A stretch of 16,356 bases of DNA from contig NZ_JOHS01000088.1 in assembly GCF_000725625.1 (NCBI RefSeq), positions 1 through 16,356 on the forward strand, in the 5' to 3' direction. Shown one piece after another: positions 1 to 6,259 of the stretch. Every line of letters starts with the position of its first letter. The first letter of the stretch is position 1. The position numbers and the translations under genes are program-made. The notes under the pieces are model-generated. The model ran no database searches and was not told the origin of the DNA. It saw only the letters and a list, made by a program, of their open reading frames with translations. The stretch is from Streptomyces sp. NRRL F-6676 (lineage in GTDB: Bacteria; Actinomycetota; Actinomycetes; Streptomycetales; Streptomycetaceae).

Positions 1-141
1 ACGATCCACGGCCGAGTACTCACACCATCACGAACGGCCGAATCTTCACACCGGTCACGGCCAACCAGCACGTTTCACCAAGATCGTGTTACGAGCTCTG
101 AGCAGCACCCAGCCCCCGCCCTACCAGTGCCGACCCCCTAA
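1..141 (+). CDS. Possible C-terminal tail of a gene cut by the window edge
   Basis: The first frame is open from base 1 to a TAA at 139-141 and encodes 46 residues rich in Ser, Thr, Pro and His. No domain is recognisable and codon use is only weakly Streptomyces-like, so this could be a genuine C-terminus or chance. Within it, bases 8-32 and 34-59 form an imperfect direct repeat sharing CGGCCGA and TCACACC. Confidence 0.22.
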   Translation, partial: TIHGRVLTPSRTAESSHRSRPTSTFHQDRVTSSEQHPAPALPVPTP

Positions 142-366
142 ACGAAGTCCGCTCCATTCCCCCTGGGCTCCCACAACGCGGCAAACCCACGCCCGCCCCT
201 GCGCCGGTTACGCGAACGCACCTGGCACATCACAGACCAACTCGACCCCGCCTACGCACAACCAGGACTCCACTGGCTGACAGACCAACCCGAACACGAA
301 CGCACCCTCTACGACGACACCGCCCGCTACGTCCTCGCGATCTACCCCCCGGCAGCGAGCGCATGA
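124..366 (+). pseudogene. Decayed gene A, C-terminal remnant
   Basis: From about 142 to the TGA at 364-366 one frame reads as a credible protein C-terminus, with the stretches RERTWHITDQLDPAYAQPGL, HWLTDQ and ARYVLAIYPP. No ATG or GTG opens this frame after the TAA at 139, and the preceding plausible coding (SADPLNEVRS, about 124-160) lies in another frame, so the 5' part appears frameshifted. The stop overlaps the ATG of the next remnant (ATGA at 363-366), as in a coupled operon. I do not recognise the family. The position inside an integrated element suggests an accessory gene of that element. Confidence 0.45.
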
Positions 367-729
367 ACGCACCCACCCGCGGCTACTGGTGCGAATGCTG
401 GACCCGGGCCGGAAGCTCCCGGACCTCAAAGCTTCCTTCGACGCCTACTCGGCACCACAGGCAGACCGATGGATCCCAGTCGCCCTCCGCACCATCTCAC
501 CGGCCTCGACCCCGCAGCATCCCACGAGGCATGAGAATGGCTCCACAACGGCCGCACCGACACAAGAAGAGCCCTGCTCCGCATGCAGCCCTGCACGGTG
601 ACCCTCACCCAAGCCCACACCCGCATCACATGGACGATCCGCCCCGTGACCTTCCTGCCCCTCGCAGACCGCCAAGCCGCCCAACTACCGGCATACGCAT
701 ACGACTACAGACACCAGGCAACCAACTGA
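363..729 (+). pseudogene. Decayed gene B, with two frameshifts and an internal stop
   Basis: The protein can be followed through three frames. It opens with MNAPTRGYWCEC from the ATG at 363, continues about 395-500 in another frame (LKASFDAYSAPQADRW, VALRTIS), then runs from 502 to the TGA at 727-729 in a third (GLDPAASHEA, stop at 532-534, EWLHNGRTDTRRALLR, CTVTLTQAHTRITWTIRP, LPLADRQAAQLPAYAYDYR). The pieces join into one roughly 120-residue protein, so at least two indels and one nonsense change have killed it. It overlaps gene A by four bases. The family is unknown to me. Confidence 0.5.
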
Positions 730-1050
730 GTTACAACTTTCTCTACCGGTTCAAGGCGGCTCGCTCCGCTCCCCGCGCGCGGCCCGGCCCCCGGCCGGCC
801 CTGCGCTCCTGTCTCCGCCCCGCTCCAGCCCGGCCGACGCCCATGCCGCGCGCAAGAAAGGAGGGGGTACGCCGCGGCTGGTGCGGTTAGCTCCACGGTT
901 TTGCGCAGCCGCTTGGGCGTGAGCCTCGCAAATTCTGGCCATATCTTCCTGCCTTACCGGGCAGGTCCACAGACTGCCCGACGCGCCGGAAGCTTACGGG
1001 GCCATGATCACTTGCGCCAAAGCCGCTCCACCGACCTAGAAATGCAAGCC
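730..1050. other. Gene-free interval between remnant and NACHT gene
   Basis: No convincing gene is visible. Bases about 750-850 are an extremely GC-rich, low-complexity block, standing out against the AT-richer sequence on both sides. An AAAGGAGGGGG run at about 857-867 looks like a ribosome binding site but no start codon with an open frame follows it. Confidence 0.4.
958..980 (-). terminator. Inverted repeat downstream of the NACHT gene
   Basis: CGGGCAG (958-964) and CTGCCCG (974-980) form a perfect 7-bp stem with a 9-nt loop, about 70 nt past the stop of the minus-strand NACHT gene. There is no clear U tract, so termination is an inference from position. Confidence 0.35.
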
Positions 1051-3942
1051 TCAATTACCCCTAACCTCGACCGCACCGTGCACGCGCACTGCCAAACCCT
1101 CTACTGCACGCAATACCGATACATCAATCGGTCCGCCACTGCAGTTCAATTCAACACCCTGCAGGTTGGGAAATTTCTCAACCATGACACTCAGGTCAAC
1201 GAACTCCGCTTCCGACATGGTCAAGTATCTGACCGTCTCCATCGCCGGAATTTTATGCATTATATTCGGCACAGCTGGCCCTCTCAGCTCAAGAGAACAA
1301 AGGTGAGGAAGTTTTGCGAACTCTGCCAAGCCATCTATCGGTCTATGGGCTGTGATGGAGAGATCTGAGATCGTAGGCCACTGACTGATTCCCCACAGGG
1401 ATCCACAACTCATAGGCCCAAGGTAAACAGAAGTCACCCCTGAAGCAGGAAAAAAGTCGCGCAACTCAAAAGAGCGACTATCCGAGTTAACGCGAAATTC
1501 TCGCAAGTTGACCAGTCGCGGAATATCCCTCAAGCATTCCACGTTACCCTTCCAAACACTCAGGGACTGAACATTTGAATGATTAAGAGCGGATACGTCC
1601 TTGACCTGTCGACAGATATCCAGTGTAAACCTATGGAGCCGCGGATAAAACTCTAAGACCTCAAGGTTCACCAACCGTGAGTTATACCCGATCGTTAGTG
1701 ATTCAACGTAAGTAGCGTTCGGTAGGGCAGCGAGCTGGCCCGTCTCAAAATCCCCATTGAGGGCGATAGAAACAGGTAGCTTCAGCTGCCCCAGTTCAGC
1801 CATTTGCTCAACCGTACTGACCGTCAAGTAGTCAATAGCTTGATTGTGGCGCAGAATTTCACGCGCATATTCTGCAATGTCGTGGCGACTCCAATGCAGT
1901 TGCAGGTAGTAAGGAACATCCCCCTTGGTGCACTTTCGGTAGCGTTTGAGGACCGTCATGGCCGGGTCACCGCCCAATAGACCAGCTGTGTGCACTACAG
2001 CCTCAGCCTCATGATCCTGCAGACCGTCGGGGCCCGGGAGAAGGTCGAGAATTACTGGTCCGACCTTGGCAAGGTTAGCGGCTTCCTCCCTATTCTTCGG
2101 TGGGATTAAACCTTCCGCACGCGAGCGCACCTCTTGTCGAATACCTGGGTCCAATTCTGTTGCGTAATCAAGGCAGGCTGCCGCTAGCAGGTGGAGCCTA
2201 TGCCTCCCGTCTACATTGGCAGTGAAGCGGTCGCCTCGTGCGATAAGTCGGCGTAGTAGCTGCTGCGCATCCTCAGGACTTGCGTGGGCTACTGCCATGC
2301 GGATGACATCTTCCCAACGGTCATCATGGGCATGGTTAACCAACGCGCCGAAGTTCCTTCGTTCCACAGCGAACCGTGCTGCCAAATAATCTTGGAACGT
2401 TCGATGCACGAAATCGATACTGTCATCATCTGGAGCACGCAGAAGGCCGCTACGAGAAATTAGATGATTCAAAATTTGTTCAGCAGACCCCTGCTCCGCT
2501 ACCTCAGGCAGATTCGGCAGCACATCGGTCAAGTGATGTATTGCATCACTTCGGCTAATCTCTGCTTGCCCATTGTCCACCATCCAATAAGCAAGACGTT
2601 GCAACAATCGCTTAGCCTGACGCTCGCTTAGTCTTATTCCGCTTGCTTCAATCCCTCGCTCTCGATCTCGACGATCAAGCAACATCGATAGTGCTGCCTC
2701 ATAAATCTCCATTCGCCCGTGAGGGAGATATCCATGCCGGGCTCTGTGGAGAGCGCAAACCAGGGCCGAAAGCAGCGGAGAGGTCGTCATCTGCGCTAGC
2801 CCTCGCTGCGAGCGAACTACGTCCTTAAGGTTCTCTCGCAACTCATTAAGGTGTAGGCGCCCATCGTCAGCATCGACATCCACTGCAGCAGCCTTATGCC
2901 ACCGGTCAATGAAAACTGCAACATCCCGAGGGTTCATGGAGTGGACAGTCAGCTCACTGAATCCGGAGTGGGCTAGCCACCCCTCATGGACGGCAGCAGG
3001 TCGAGTTGTAACCACGTATTGGTTGTCTGGATAGGACGCTAATAGCTCTTCTAGCCAGTCTCTTGTGTTATTGCGGTGATCCCGTGCGACTTCATCGACG
3101 CCATCGATTAGAACCAAGCCGCGGCCCGCTGATAAAACTCGATCAACCCACCCCGTCGGCTGATCATCAGCAAGCTGGCAGCCCACAGCCTTCAGGTAAC
3201 CGCCAGGCGAGGGTAGACGGCCAATTCGTGTCAGGGTTCTCAAGCGAAGGAAAAACGGGACGCAGTCATTTAGATGAGCCAGTTCCTGAGAAAAATTGCG
3301 GCGCGCTGCAGTGACTGCGAGCCATTGAAGCAACGTTGTTTTACCGCAGCCAGCGAGGCCGCGAACCAAGACTCGGCGCCGGCCAGTCAGTGCTTTCTCT
3401 ACTCGGATTTCGTTCGGTGACCGCCGCAACCCTGCTCTCGTATCCGAGGAGTCCGAGCTTTCATTTACATCACCCAAACTAAGACTCAGATAAGCAACAT
3501 CAAGGGGCCAAGAAGGCCGACCAGGGTGACTGAGATCTATACCGATGATAGATAGCTTCTCCCATCGGTTCTCAATGTATTGCAAATATCTTCTCTCGAA
3601 GAGATTCTCCCCTGCAACCATGCCACTTGCAATAGCCGCAGCTTCACCGGGTGGAGGCCCAGAGTTCTTGTTACGAGGAGGGAGAGCCTGGCGTCGCAGC
3701 TCCAGCAGTGGCCGCGAGCCAATGTTCAGCACTTTCGCTAATGCGATCACGGTTTCTTCTGTGGGCACAGATGCGCCATTTAAGGCTTTGCTCACGGTCG
3801 TGCGGCTCAGCCCCGCCCTGCCGGCCAGCGCGGCAACAGGGATGCGCCGTTCAGCTCGGAGGCTCCTGAAGGTCTCTGATAGCCCCTTAAGCGCTTCCGC
3901 GCGATCTTGGTGAGCTGTGTTCTGAGAGTTCGCCGTGGCCAT
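1051..3942 (-). CDS. XRE-HTH / NACHT NTPase / LRR-like STAND protein (bacterial NLR-like)
   Basis: A 963-aa protein. The N-terminus (about 20-80) is an XRE-type helix-turn-helix (VAALAGRAGLSRTTVSKALN). A NACHT ATPase follows, with Walker A GLAGCGKTT (195-203), Walker B GLVLIDGVDEV (275-285), a sensor-like YVVTTRP (309-315) and the usual FVHRTFQDYLAARF segment (511-524). Residues about 700-963 show irregular LRR-like strands (VESLTIGYN, VQSLSVWKG, LCSLELRG, LQGVELN). Such STAND ATPases oligomerise on sensing a trigger, and bacterial members include anti-phage proteins; an antiviral role here is inferred. I chose the ATG at 3942 because AGGG lies about 10 nt upstream; an in-frame GTG at 3948 adds two residues. 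Base composition is clearly lower in G+C than the flanking chromosome. TTA codons occur at 1654-1656, 3133-3135 and 3781-3783, implying a need for the bldA tRNA. It sits next to an attR scar, so transfer is likely. There is no obvious nuclease or TIR effector domain. Confidence 0.9.
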   Translation of the reverse strand: MATANSQNTAHQDRAEALKGLSETFRSLRAERRIPVAALAGRAGLSRTTVSKALNGASVPTEETVIALAKVLNIGSRPLLELRRQALPPRNKNSGPPPGEAAAIASGMVAGENLFERRYLQYIENRWEKLSIIGIDLSHPGRPSWPLDVAYLSLSLGDVNESSDSSDTRAGLRRSPNEIRVEKALTGRRRVLVRGLAGCGKTTLLQWLAVTAARRNFSQELAHLNDCVPFFLRLRTLTRIGRLPSPGGYLKAVGCQLADDQPTGWVDRVLSAGRGLVLIDGVDEVARDHRNNTRDWLEELLASYPDNQYVVTTRPAAVHEGWLAHSGFSELTVHSMNPRDVAVFIDRWHKAAAVDVDADDGRLHLNELRENLKDVVRSQRGLAQMTTSPLLSALVCALHRARHGYLPHGRMEIYEAALSMLLDRRDRERGIEASGIRLSERQAKRLLQRLAYWMVDNGQAEISRSDAIHHLTDVLPNLPEVAEQGSAEQILNHLISRSGLLRAPDDDSIDFVHRTFQDYLAARFAVERRNFGALVNHAHDDRWEDVIRMAVAHASPEDAQQLLRRLIARGDRFTANVDGRHRLHLLAAACLDYATELDPGIRQEVRSRAEGLIPPKNREEAANLAKVGPVILDLLPGPDGLQDHEAEAVVHTAGLLGGDPAMTVLKRYRKCTKGDVPYYLQLHWSRHDIAEYAREILRHNQAIDYLTVSTVEQMAELGQLKLPVSIALNGDFETGQLAALPNATYVESLTIGYNSRLVNLEVLEFYPRLHRFTLDICRQVKDVSALNHSNVQSLSVWKGNVECLRDIPRLVNLREFRVNSDSRSFELRDFFPASGVTSVYLGPMSCGSLWGISQWPTISDLSITAHRPIDGLAEFAKLPHLCSLELRGPAVPNIMHKIPAMETVRYLTMSEAEFVDLSVMVEKFPNLQGVELNCSGGPIDVSVLRAVEGLAVRVHGAVEVRGN

Positions 3943-3985
3943 CCCCACCCCGCCCTGTGTGCTGACCTGTTCATCTTCGTTCAGC

Positions 3986-4001
3986 GTGCACTCCCATGCA
4001 C
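3986..4001. promoter_or_regulatory. Inverted repeat in the divergent intergenic region, candidate operator
   Basis: GTGCA-N6-TGCAC is a perfect inverted repeat between the NACHT gene and the divergent membrane-protein gene. A dyad of this size would suit a dimeric XRE-type domain such as the one at the N-terminus of the NACHT protein. Binding is inferred; no clear -10/-35 pair was found beside it. Confidence 0.35.
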
Positions 4002-4017
4002 ACCCTTTGGTTCAACG

Positions 4018-4045
4018 TCTGCTGCATCGCATCTGCTGCATCGGA
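4018..4045. repeat. Two 14-bp tandem repeats just upstream of the small membrane gene
   Basis: TCTGCTGCATCGCA (4018-4031) is followed directly by TCTGCTGCATCGGA (4032-4045), 13 of 14 identical. The second copy runs into the ribosome binding site of the gene starting at 4055. Confidence 0.7.
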
Positions 4046-4054
4046 AGGAAGCCC

Positions 4055-4267
4055 ATGAACACGACTGCTGGGGTACTGAGCCTCCTCGTTCTGACGGTCC
4101 TCATCACGGGTGTCGTCGCAGCATTGGTTGGCGCCTTGACCGGGGTTCTAGCACGGCTTGAGGGTGAGTCTGTGGCAGGAGCTCTGCGGTGCGCTGGTAC
4201 CGCATTCGCAACCACCCTGACCGTTCTGACGGCTTTGGTTGCCCTCGCTGTTAGCGTCCTCCGTTGA
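4055..4267 (+). CDS. Small two-helix membrane protein (70 aa)
   Basis: A 70-residue, strongly hydrophobic protein. Residues about 5-27 (VLSLLVLTVLITGVVAALVG) and about 47-69 (FATTLTVLTALVALAVSVL) are two likely membrane helices joined by a short loop with the charges RLEGE. The ATG at 4055 is preceded by GGAAGG (4043-4048) at 6 nt spacing; the frame continues upstream to 3935, but that extension lacks a ribosome binding site and is Cys/His-rich, unlike the core. It is transcribed divergently from the NACHT gene with about 110 bp between starts. I do not recognise a characterised family. It could be cargo of the element, a membrane effector or partner of the NACHT protein, or unrelated. Confidence 0.7.
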   Translation: MNTTAGVLSLLVLTVLITGVVAALVGALTGVLARLEGESVAGALRCAGTAFATTLTVLTALVALAVSVLR

Positions 4268-4802
4268 ACCAGGTCAACTGCTTCTGACGTCCAAGACTGA
4301 CATCAACGACGTGGGACGGGGCGTACACCACTTCCCCCCTTGAAGCTGTAGTCGTCGGCACGGCAGGCGTCGAGACCAGTCGGCCGCAGCCGTGCCAGAC
4401 GCACGCCAGATCCTGCAGGGAACTATGGGTAACACCGGGCACTCGGTCCGCCCCCAACCACGCGTCAACATCGTTTCACCTCAGGTCATCCTCGATGGAA
4501 ACCTTTGATGCTCTGAGCCTCCCAAGCTGATGGCTCAGTAGCACGTGCCGGTTGCCGTCGCTTGCTCTGGCCGACGGCATTGGCAGCGTGGTGAAGGTCG
4601 GTGGGGGTGCAGCGAGGCACACGCGCGCCTGTTTGCTCGACGCACCCACCGGCGTGGCTGACTGTCGTCGGCTGAGGTTCGTGCCACAACCGTGCCAGAT
4701 GCGTGGGTCAGCCACGGTCAACACCGGTGCCCTGCGGTCGAGTAGTCGTCTGCATCCTCGGCTGGCGAAGTCGCAGCTCAGCCAGTGGATCCCCCAGCCT
4801 CT
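4268..4802. other. Non-coding att-proximal segment
   Basis: No convincing gene is present. The segment lies between the membrane-protein gene and the tRNA scar, where integrase arm sites of tRNA-integrating elements are commonly found. It contains an exact 10-bp direct repeat 300 bp apart (listed separately) and several GTGCCA/GCACG motifs on both strands. Confidence 0.4.
4390..4699. repeat. CCGTGCCAGA direct repeat at 300-bp spacing
   Basis: CCGTGCCAGA occurs at 4390-4399 and 4690-4699 in the same orientation, with GTGCCAC at 4681-4687 beside the second copy. Position near the att scar suggests arm-type integrase sites, but this rests on spacing and location only. Confidence 0.35.
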
Positions 4803-4846
4803 CTCTCCTAAAGCGGGTGTCGCAGGTTCGAATCCTGCCGGGGGGA
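4803..4846 (+). other. 3' tRNA-Arg(CCT) fragment, probable attR of an integrated element
   Basis: Bases 4805-4811 read as a tRNA anticodon loop CT-CCT-AA. They are followed by the 3' anticodon strand AGCGG (4812-4816), a 5-nt variable loop, a perfect T arm (GCAGG-TTCGAAT-CCTGC, 4822-4838) and a G-rich acceptor 3' half ending in A plus CA (to 4848). The D arm, the 5' acceptor strand and a proper 5' anticodon strand (4800-4804 is TCTCT instead of CCGCT) are missing. This is the duplicated 3' end left when an element integrates into a tRNA gene. The orientation puts the element to the left and the original chromosome to the right. Confidence 0.82.
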
Positions 4847-4917
4847 CAGAGAGAAGGGCGCCTACGGGCTCTGGTAGGTACCCAGGGTTACATGGCCGAC
4901 GGCCCTCTGCCAGCGGC

Positions 4918-5241
4918 TCAGGCGGCGTGCGGGGTGAAGGTGACATGTGAGTCGTCTTCGTCGATGGTCAGGTTCAGCGTGCCGTCCAGGGCCTTGGCCA
5001 AGCGCCGCAGCAGCGGGAGAGTCGGCACGGTGTCGCCGCCCTCCATCCGGGAGACCTGGGGTTGAGTCATCCCGGCTCGCTCCGCCAGTTCCGTCTGGGA
5101 GAGGCCGAGCTCGATCCGGCGGTTGTAGACCGCCTGCCCGAGATCGCCGGCCAGTCGCGCATCGACGTACTCCTGGTCGTACTCCACCGCCTCACCCGCA
5201 AGCTGCCGGGTCCGGCGCGTCCTCCACGTGCTGTGATTCAT
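4918..5241 (-). CDS. XRE-family antitoxin (HigA-like)
   Basis: A 107-aa protein with a classic helix-turn-helix, NRRIELGLSQTELAERAGMT followed by QPQVSRMEGG (about 41-70), and a short C-terminal tail (LNLTIDEDDSHVTF). It should neutralise the upstream toxin and bind the operon promoter. The ATG at 5241 overlaps the toxin stop as TGATG (5239-5243) with GGAG five bases upstream, so translation is coupled. An in-frame TTG three bases earlier is less likely. Toxin-before-antitoxin order is typical of HigBA-type modules. The gene lies just outside the attR scar, on the host side. Confidence 0.88.
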   Translation of the reverse strand: MNHSTWRTRRTRQLAGEAVEYDQEYVDARLAGDLGQAVYNRRIELGLSQTELAERAGMTQPQVSRMEGGDTVPTLPLLRRLAKALDGTLNLTIDEDDSHVTFTPHAA

Positions 5242-5588
5242 CAACTCTCCTTGCGCCGCTCGTACGTGTGCTGGGCGTGGCCGTGTTCGCCCTCGCAGAC
5301 CTTCTGCGCTTGGTGCGCACGCTCGACTTCCGCTGCTTCACGCATCCTCGTCTTACGGAAGACCGTCAGCAGCACGATCCGTTGTCCTGGCGCGAGCCAG
5401 TACGGGATGCGTACGGCTTCGCCGTCCAACTCGAAGCGGAGTTCACGTAGCTTGCCACCCAGGTGCCGCGAGTAGGGCTCGCCGAGGGTCGTCGGCTCGT
5501 CCAGCAGGCGGTCCGTCTTGTCCTCGACCCGCCGGTAGAGGCGGAACGGAAGCAGTTCCAGCCAATCCCGTACCTCGGGTTCGATCAA
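5241..5588 (-). CDS. RelE/ParE-superfamily toxin (HigB/Gp49-like)
   Basis: About 115 aa. The core (IEPEVRDWLELLP, then DEPTTLGEPYSRHLGGKLRE, LRFELDGEAVRI, YWLAPGQRIVLLTVFRKT) matches the phage-derived Gp49/HigB-like toxin family, which cleaves mRNA, usually on ribosomes. The C-terminus is charged and ends with the TGATG coupling to the antitoxin. The start is uncertain. The coding signal begins around 5620 with no ATG or GTG in frame nearby; the nearest in-frame option is TTG at 5588. A GTG at 5608-5610 with GGAGG two bases upstream is in a different frame, and removing one base from GTGGGGGTTTGCGG would join it to the toxin as MGVAVGILIEP. So either TTG is used or a +1 change has damaged the start. 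An in-frame ATG at 5732 lacks a ribosome binding site. Confidence 0.8.
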   Translation of the reverse strand: MIEPEVRDWLELLPFRLYRRVEDKTDRLLDEPTTLGEPYSRHLGGKLRELRFELDGEAVRIPYWLAPGQRIVLLTVFRKTRMREAAEVERAHQAQKVCEGEHGHAQHTYERRKES

Positions 5589-5646
5589 GATGCCTACCGC
5601 AAACCCCCACGGCCTCCAAGTCGGGCACCAGGTGGTGCGCCGCTTG

Positions 5647-5664
5647 CCCGGGGATCTCCCCGGG
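5647..5664. promoter_or_regulatory. Palindrome upstream of the toxin-antitoxin operon, candidate operator
   Basis: CCCGGGGA-TC-TCCCCGGG is a perfect 8+8 inverted repeat about 60 bp upstream of the TTG start. Antitoxins of this type normally bind a dyad at the operon promoter. Assignment is by position. Confidence 0.45.
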
Positions 5665-5969
5665 GAGGCGTTCCCTTCAGTCTCGGGCTTCTGGTTCGGG
5701 GCCGTTCGCGTGGGTGTTTGGTTGCCGGCCATCCGCAGGCGAGCCGCCGCGGCAACTCCTGGGTTCAGTAACCGAGATGCTGCGTCAGGAGGTGGGCGAA
5801 GCCTCGTAGACCGGACAACCGCGTGGTCATCAGGTTCCTGTGGCATTCAGTGCTGGTGTCCGGCGCCGGTGCCAATGAGGCCCGATGGCGGCAAGCAGCA
5901 GCGCTCCTGGACGGCTGCCGGTCCGGCAGGCGACGACGGGGTCCGGCGGCTTCTCGAGCCGGCTCCCCG

Positions 5970-5981
5970 TAGAGTCGCCGC
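5970..5981 (+). promoter_or_regulatory. -10 element giving a probable leaderless mRNA
   Basis: TAGAGT (5970-5975) fits the TANNNT -10 consensus and is separated from the ATG at 5982 by exactly six bases, with no Shine-Dalgarno sequence. Transcription would then begin at or next to the start codon, a common actinobacterial arrangement. No convincing -35 is seen. Confidence 0.45.
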
Positions 5982-6206
5982 ATGGTGACTGCGACTGTTC
6001 GTGAATGGTTCGACGAGGAGGGGTGGGGGGTGCTCGACTGCCCTGAGACGCCCGGTGGTTGCTGGGGCCACTTCTCCGACATCCAGGTGCAGGGCTTCCG
6101 TACGCTGTCGCCGGGGCAACGGGTGGATCTCGAGTGGGAGGCCCCCGGCTTCAAGCAGGACGGGTACGACTACCGGGCAGTGAAGATTGTGCCCCGGACG
6201 GCCTGA
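5982..6206 (+). CDS. Divergent cold-shock-domain protein (74 aa)
   Basis: A single cold-shock domain: VTATVREWFDEEGWGVLD (2-19) aligns with the first strands and RNP1 of CspA (KWFNxxKGFGFI), and CWGHFSDIQVQGFRTLSPGQ (27-46) with RNP2 and the following loop ([20 protein letters not shown]). It probably binds single-stranded nucleic acid. RNP1 is altered (EGWGVLD, with Trp for Phe), and the tail is WEAPGFKQDGYDYRAVKIVP, so it is a diverged paralogue of the protein encoded at 8404. The ATG has no ribosome binding site but a TAGAGT box six bases upstream, consistent with leaderless translation. Confidence 0.85.
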   Translation: MVTATVREWFDEEGWGVLDCPETPGGCWGHFSDIQVQGFRTLSPGQRVDLEWEAPGFKQDGYDYRAVKIVPRTA

Positions 6207-6259
6207 CGTCCCACATCCGCATCGGACTTCACCCGCAGGGCCCGGAGCCCTGGCGTCAG
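6203..6259 (+). terminator. Nested inverted repeats after the 74-aa gene
   Basis: CTGACG (6203-6208, containing the stop) pairs with CGTCAG (6254-6259), and inside them CAGGGC (6236-6241) pairs with GCCCTG (6247-6252) around a 5-nt loop. There is no U tract. A weak terminator is the likeliest reading. Confidence 0.35.

Larger units (their letters stand above)
5589..5981. other. Intergenic region between toxin operon and cold-shock gene
   Basis: No credible gene is present on either strand. The toxin-proximal part carries the palindrome at 5647-5664, and the right end carries the leaderless-type promoter of the 74-aa cold-shock protein. The remainder shows nothing I can name. Confidence 0.4.

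Noticed and set aside
901..1368. A 155-codon plus-strand frame over the NACHT 3' end
   Set aside because: It overlaps the conserved-looking LRR-like C-terminus of the minus-strand gene and has no recognisable domain.
4803..4848. A complete tRNA gene
   Set aside because: The 5' acceptor strand, D arm and proper 5' anticodon strand are missing, so it cannot fold as a tRNA.
4476..4946. A 156-codon minus-strand frame containing AGFEPATPALGERG
   Set aside because: GFEPATPAL is the well-known antisense translation of a tRNA T arm; the frame runs across the tRNA scar and is spurious.
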